Assembly (NCBI RefSeq): GCF_000374825.1
Contig: NZ_KB895381.1
Coordinates: 62,001-126,000 of the forward strand
DNA length: 64,000 nucleotides
Direction of reading: 5' to 3'
From: Paenibacillus sanguinis 2301083 = DSM 16941
Lineage (GTDB): Bacteria; Bacillota; Bacilli; Paenibacillales; Paenibacillaceae
Position numbers and translations under genes: made by a program. The notes beneath the pieces were generated by a model that did not search any database, had not been told where the DNA came from, and saw nothing but the letters and a program-made list of their open reading frames with translations. This document shows, in pieces, positions 62,993 through 64,000 of the stretch (positions are counted from its first letter, which is position 1; each line of letters opens with the position of its first letter).

Positions 62993-63991
62993 TCAACTGG
63001 TGCGTCGCACCATCAGTTCTGTCGAGAAGACCTCTTCGGCAAGTGCAATTGGCTCCGTGTCTGACTCAATTGCCTGAATCATCAGCTTGGAAGCCGCTTC
63101 AGCTAATTCATTGATAGGATGTCGAATCGTCGATAGGCTCAATAGCTCGGAGATTGTTGGCATATCATCGACACCCAGAATGGCAAGTTCTTCTGGCACT
63201 GCCAGATCCAAATCCTTGCAGGCCTTTAAGGCTCCGATGGCAGTGATATCGTTCAGGCAAAATAGGGCCCGTGGCAGCTGATTGTTCTTGGCCAGATTAA
63301 TAACAGTGTTATATCCGAAAGCTTCTGTCATATCACCGGTCATCACCGTCGTCAACTTCCCATGCTCCTGCAGCGCATCGCTAGCTCCGTTCAGACGATC
63401 GTCGAAGCCAGGAACATGGCCATGCGGATAAGTGAGAATGATCAAGTGCTCATAACCACGGGACAACAAATGTTCAACCCCGAGTTGACCACTTTGGTAG
63501 TCGTTGACACGCAGGACATGAGCGCCATAAGCAAGATTATGACGTCCTATAGTAATGACCGGAACATGAAAATCCATTAATTTGGGCATAAATTTCTCAG
63601 TATCCATCGTTGCTTTGACAATAATGCCATCGACCATTTGAATATTCATGAAGATCTCTTCGAAATCCAGCAAGATAATTTTATAGCCCAGTGTTTTTAG
63701 CTGTTGCTTGATGACTTTGGCAAAATGCAGAAAATATAAATCCTCAAAATAACCTTCTCCATCGTAGATGCTGTCCGACAGGATAAGCCCGATGGTGTGC
63801 ATTCTACCAGTAATCAAGCTTTTGGCTACCGGGTTTACTTGATAATTTAGTTTCTTGATCGAGAGTCTGATCTTTTCTTTAGTTTCCGAGCCCATCTTTT
63901 GGAAGTTTCCATTCAAAAAGTGAGAAACTGTCGTAGGAGATACACCTGCATCTTTTGCCACTTGCACTAAAGTAACCCTTTTTTTTGCCAT
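62993..63991 (-). CDS. LacI-family transcriptional regulator
   Basis: A 332-residue LacI/GalR repressor. The DNA-binding domain reads VTLVQVAKDAGVSPTTVSHF followed by LNGNF; the hinge region is near residue 55, and the effector domain follows with VDGIIVKAT and the late LAILGVDDMP. The start ATG lies nine bases from the window end, so the promoter and ribosome binding site are not visible. It reads toward the GH32 operon end and is isolated by terminators on that side; its target is probably outside the window. Confidence 0.92.
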   Translation of the reverse strand: MAKKRVTLVQVAKDAGVSPTTVSHFLNGNFQKMGSETKEKIRLSIKKLNYQVNPVAKSLITGRMHTIGLILSDSIYDGEGYFEDLYFLHFAKVIKQQLKTLGYKIILLDFEEIFMNIQMVDGIIVKATMDTEKFMPKLMDFHVPVITIGRHNLAYGAHVLRVNDYQSGQLGVEHLLSRGYEHLIILTYPHGHVPGFDDRLNGASDALQEHGKLTTVMTGDMTEAFGYNTVINLAKNNQLPRALFCLNDITAIGALKACKDLDLAVPEELAILGVDDMPTISELLSLSTIRHPINELAEAASKLMIQAIESDTEPIALAEEVFSTELMVRRTS

Positions 63992-64000
63992 TTTCGGACC

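Noticed and set aside
62830-63077. Continuation of the 62682 frame
   Set aside because: It passes through a strong hairpin and then lies antisense to the LacI gene; no coding character after about 62830.
1-64000. CRISPR arrays, tRNA, rRNA, insertion sequences, phage genes, toxin-antitoxin or defence systems
   Set aside because: Looked for regularly spaced repeats, cloverleaf-like genes, transposase or integrase motifs and known defence domains on both strands and found none that could be supported.

Overview
The window looks like chromosomal DNA of a plant-biomass-degrading, endospore-former-type Bacillota, most likely Paenibacillus or a close relative. The reasons are strong AAGGAG/GGAGG ribosome binding sites, GTG/TTG starts, paired LplB/YtcP-type sugar ABC permeases with large lipoprotein binding proteins and no ATPase, a YesM/YesN-type two-component pair, cre-like sites, and many AraC and LacI regulators beside glycoside hydrolases. 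This is inference from gene content; there is no rRNA or other taxonomic marker. I saw no tRNA, rRNA, CRISPR array, transposase, phage gene or origin.

Layout. (1) 1-7374: a GH78 alpha-L-rhamnosidase cut by the window edge, an AraC relic, then a GH2 beta-galactosidase-type enzyme between two AraC regulators. (2) 7473-12507: a ketose operon of FGGY kinase, class II aldolase, DUF4432 epimerase-like protein and L-arabinose isomerase, with no araD. (3) 12580-14524: an EFR1-type flavodoxin-ferredoxin and an NAD-dependent epimerase. (4) 14751-17198: a second GH2 paralogue. (5) 17302-20426: two EamA transporters, one behind a leader with a possible leader peptide, and a LysR regulator. (6) 20555-23617: GH3 beta-glucosidase and an SDR oxidoreductase. 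(7) 23750-32081: AraC regulator divergent from GH39, alpha/beta hydrolase, a wrecked GH43 gene, a GPH-type symporter and a second GH78.

(8) 32303-43013: a radical-SAM sulfatase maturase, two ABC permeases, a sensor kinase, an AraC-type response regulator, a solute-binding lipoprotein, an SGNH hydrolase and a Cys-type sulfatase. Together they read as a sulfated-glycan uptake and desulfation locus. The permeases and the binding protein share a 17-nt upstream element. (9) 43230-45520: a TetR-like regulator divergent from an epimerase carrying a C-terminal zinc-ribbon-like extension, with palindromes between them.

(10) 45713-55923: LacI regulator, ABC permease pair, binding protein, GH32, LamG-GH32 and GH172 (DUF2961); a fructan or difructose-anhydride utilization operon with LacI-type operators before the regulator and before the transporter. 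(11) 55990-62498: a divergent LacI regulator that lacks any ATG, GTG or TTG start for its DNA-binding domain, facing a second permease pair, binding protein and divergent GH32 enzyme. (12) 62574-63991: terminators, the stub of a membrane sensor gene and another LacI regulator.

The genes form parallel sugar-utilization modules, each pairing a local regulator with uptake and/or hydrolysis. All three ABC systems must borrow an ATPase from outside the window. The points most worth a second look are the leader peptide at 18255-18311, the ATA-start LacI gene, the Glu-for-Asp LamG-GH32 beside GH172, the sulfatase locus with its shared element, the zinc-ribbon epimerase, and the arabinose-isomerase operon with an aldolase in place of AraD. 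No wholly unknown multi-gene system is evident.
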